NCBI RefSeq assembly: GCF_039994875.1
Contig: NZ_CP121196.1
Span: 3,534,001-3,598,000 of the forward strand
Reading direction: 5' to 3'
DNA: 64,000 nt
DNA from: Telmatobacter sp. DSM 110680
GTDB taxonomy: Bacteria; Acidobacteriota; Terriglobia; Terriglobales; Acidobacteriaceae
The notes below the pieces were generated by a model. The model ran no database searches and had not been told where the DNA came from. It saw only the letters and a list, made by a program, of their open reading frames with translations. Shown here one piece after another: positions 62,971 to 64,000 of the stretch. The position numbers were made by a program, and so were the translations under genes. Each line of letters starts with the position of its first letter. The first letter of the stretch is position 1.

Positions 62971-64000
62971 ATGCAAGGATCGGGTAGGTTGGGTGTGGTG
63001 CTTGCGATTGCAGCAAGTCTGGCAGCTTGGGGACAGGTTGGTACGAAGAATCAGAGCGGTCCGGTGCATTTGCAGGTAGATGATTTGCGGAGTCCGTTGG
63101 GGATCGACGATGCTACGCCGCGCTTCTCCTGGCAACTGAATGATGCGGCGCGGGGCGCACGGCAGACGGCGTATCGTGTGCTGGTTGCAACAAATCCGGA
63201 GTTGCTCAGCGATGACAAAGCCGACGTGTGGGACAGTGGCAGGGTTTCGTCTGGGCAGTCGTTGAACGTGAAGTATGCAGGTCCTGCGGTGAAGCCAAGC
63301 ACGCGCTACTGGTGGCGGGTGGAACTGTGGGGCGCAGATCAGAAGGCGTATCCCGCTAGCAAGACGGAGTGGTGGGAGACCGGCCTGCTGAGCCAAGGCG
63401 GCTGGCGCGGAGATTGGATCGGGTGGGAGACGACCGAGGAGGCTGCCGTTCGCAAGGCGCCAGCGGTTTGGGTAGCGAATCCAGATGTTGTGCCGGGAAG
63501 CGCGAAACCGAACAGCGAACAACGATTTGCATATCGAACTGCAGTCAAGGTCGAAAAGCCCCTGGAGCGGGCGGTGCTGTTTGCAACTGCCGAGGACACA
63601 GTGGATGCCTGGGTAAATGGCGAGCAGGTGCTGAAGGCGGCGGCTTTTCCGCCTTACCACCATTTGCCGTGGAAGAAGTTTGTGCGTGCGGATGTAACTG
63701 CACAAATCTCCGAGGGCATAAACACGGTTGCGATCGAGAGCGTGCACTACATCGACAAGTACGGCGAGAGCAGAAGGAAAGATGCGCCTCCGATGATTGC
63801 GACCGTGATCCTGCTCTATAAGGATGGAACTACGGCAACGGTGGGAAGCGACGGGACATGGAAGAGTACGGAGCATCCCGCGGATGGTTGGCAGAAGAAA
63901 GAATTTGAAGATAAGGGCTGGAAGAACGCCCAGGTCTTTCAACAGGCCAGCGGACCCCAAGAGCAGCCCGTGCTGCATCCCTGGATTCCGGATAGCGTGA
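62971..64000 (+). CDS. Alpha-L-rhamnosidase (GH78), 5' part cut by window edge
   Basis: About 343 codons are present with no stop before the edge. A signal peptide (RLGVVLAIAASLAAWGQ) is followed by the typical GH78 N-terminus: LQVDDLRSPLGIDDATPRFS, TAYRVLVATNPELL, KPSTRYWWRVELWG and TEWWETGLL. WVNGEQVLKAAAFPPYHH belongs to the first carbohydrate-binding-like domain. The catalytic barrel lies beyond the window. Start ATG 62971 has AGGGGG about nine bases upstream; an in-frame ATG at 62947 has no site. GH78 enzymes release L-rhamnose from glycans. Confidence 0.88.
   Translation, partial: MQGSGRLGVVLAIAASLAAWGQVGTKNQSGPVHLQVDDLRSPLGIDDATPRFSWQLNDAARGARQTAYRVLVATNPELLSDDKADVWDSGRVSSGQSLNVKYAGPAVKPSTRYWWRVELWGADQKAYPASKTEWWETGLLSQGGWRGDWIGWETTEEAAVRKAPAVWVANPDVVPGSAKPNSEQRFAYRTAVKVEKPLERAVLFATAEDTVDAWVNGEQVLKAAAFPPYHHLPWKKFVRADVTAQISEGINTVAIESVHYIDKYGESRRKDAPPMIATVILLYKDGTTATVGSDGTWKSTEHPADGWQKKEFEDKGWKNAQVFQQASGPQEQPVLHPWIPDSV

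Noticed and set aside
62632..63978. A 448-codon open frame on the minus strand
   Set aside because: It is antisense to the GH78 gene and the start of asnA, has atypical composition rich in Arg, His, Pro and Cys, and shows no domain.
1..64000. CRISPR arrays, rRNA genes or intact insertion sequences
   Set aside because: No regularly spaced identical repeats, rRNA sequence or transposase with terminal repeats was found. The only regular tandem array is the iteron block, whose units have no spacers.

Overview
The window most resembles a chromosome segment of a soil Acidobacteriota, probably class Terriglobia. This is an inference from gene content, not a database result. The pointers are a Wzx/Wzy-type exopolysaccharide (EPS) locus with a fused Wzc-like tyrosine kinase, many secreted glycosidases, Ig-like and IPT/TIG repeat proteins, Rhs/YD-repeat proteins with acidobacterial-style core sequences, and moderate-to-high G+C.

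Layout. (1) 1-9007, minus strand: EPS assembly operon. Transcription order is sugar-phosphate transferase, GT4 glycosyltransferase, Wzc-like co-polymerase/kinase, Wza-like exporter, Wzy/ligase-like polymerase, then a flippase that runs off the left edge. (2) 9.5-26.4 kb: secreted and cell-surface genes of the same carbohydrate theme. They include two clan GH-A glycosidases (one placed like PslG), an IPT/TIG beta-propeller lipoprotein, a beta-barrel coupled by 4-bp overlaps to a nucleotidyltransferase/P-loop kinase and an APH-fold kinase, two tandem beta-helix paralogues, and another GT4. (3) 27.1-33.0 kb: a tripartite RND efflux operon (adaptor, pump, TolC-like channel). (4) 33.0-38.6 kb, minus strand: imuA-imuB-dnaE2 mutagenic translesion cassette with a candidate direct-repeat LexA box. 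(5) 38.8-40.4 kb: tryptophanase abutting the 5' stump of an AGE-family epimerase gene.

(6) 40,584-58,622: an approximately 18-kb integrative mobilizable element inserted in the 3' end of tRNA-Ser(GGA). A 26-bp direct repeat of the tRNA 3' end bounds it. A tyrosine integrase lies next to the intact tRNA, and paired 10-bp arm-type repeats sit just inside both ends. The element carries decayed TPR genes, two large Rhs proteins, two consecutive Rhs toxin-tip/candidate-immunity pairs (the second an orphan cassette sharing a 209-bp homologous core with the first), a MobC-like protein, a membrane protein, a five-copy ~20-bp iteron array, a MobF relaxase-helicase and a small HTH protein. No type IV secretion genes are visible, so transfer would need a helper.

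(7) 58.6-64 kb: tRNA-Ser, a Tat-exported GH2 beta-galactosidase-like enzyme, asparagine synthetase AsnA, and the start of a GH78 alpha-L-rhamnosidase cut by the right edge.

The most system-like signals are the orphan Rhs toxin/immunity array carried as cargo on the element, and the previously unannotated DNA sites of that element (iterons, palindromes, integrase arms).
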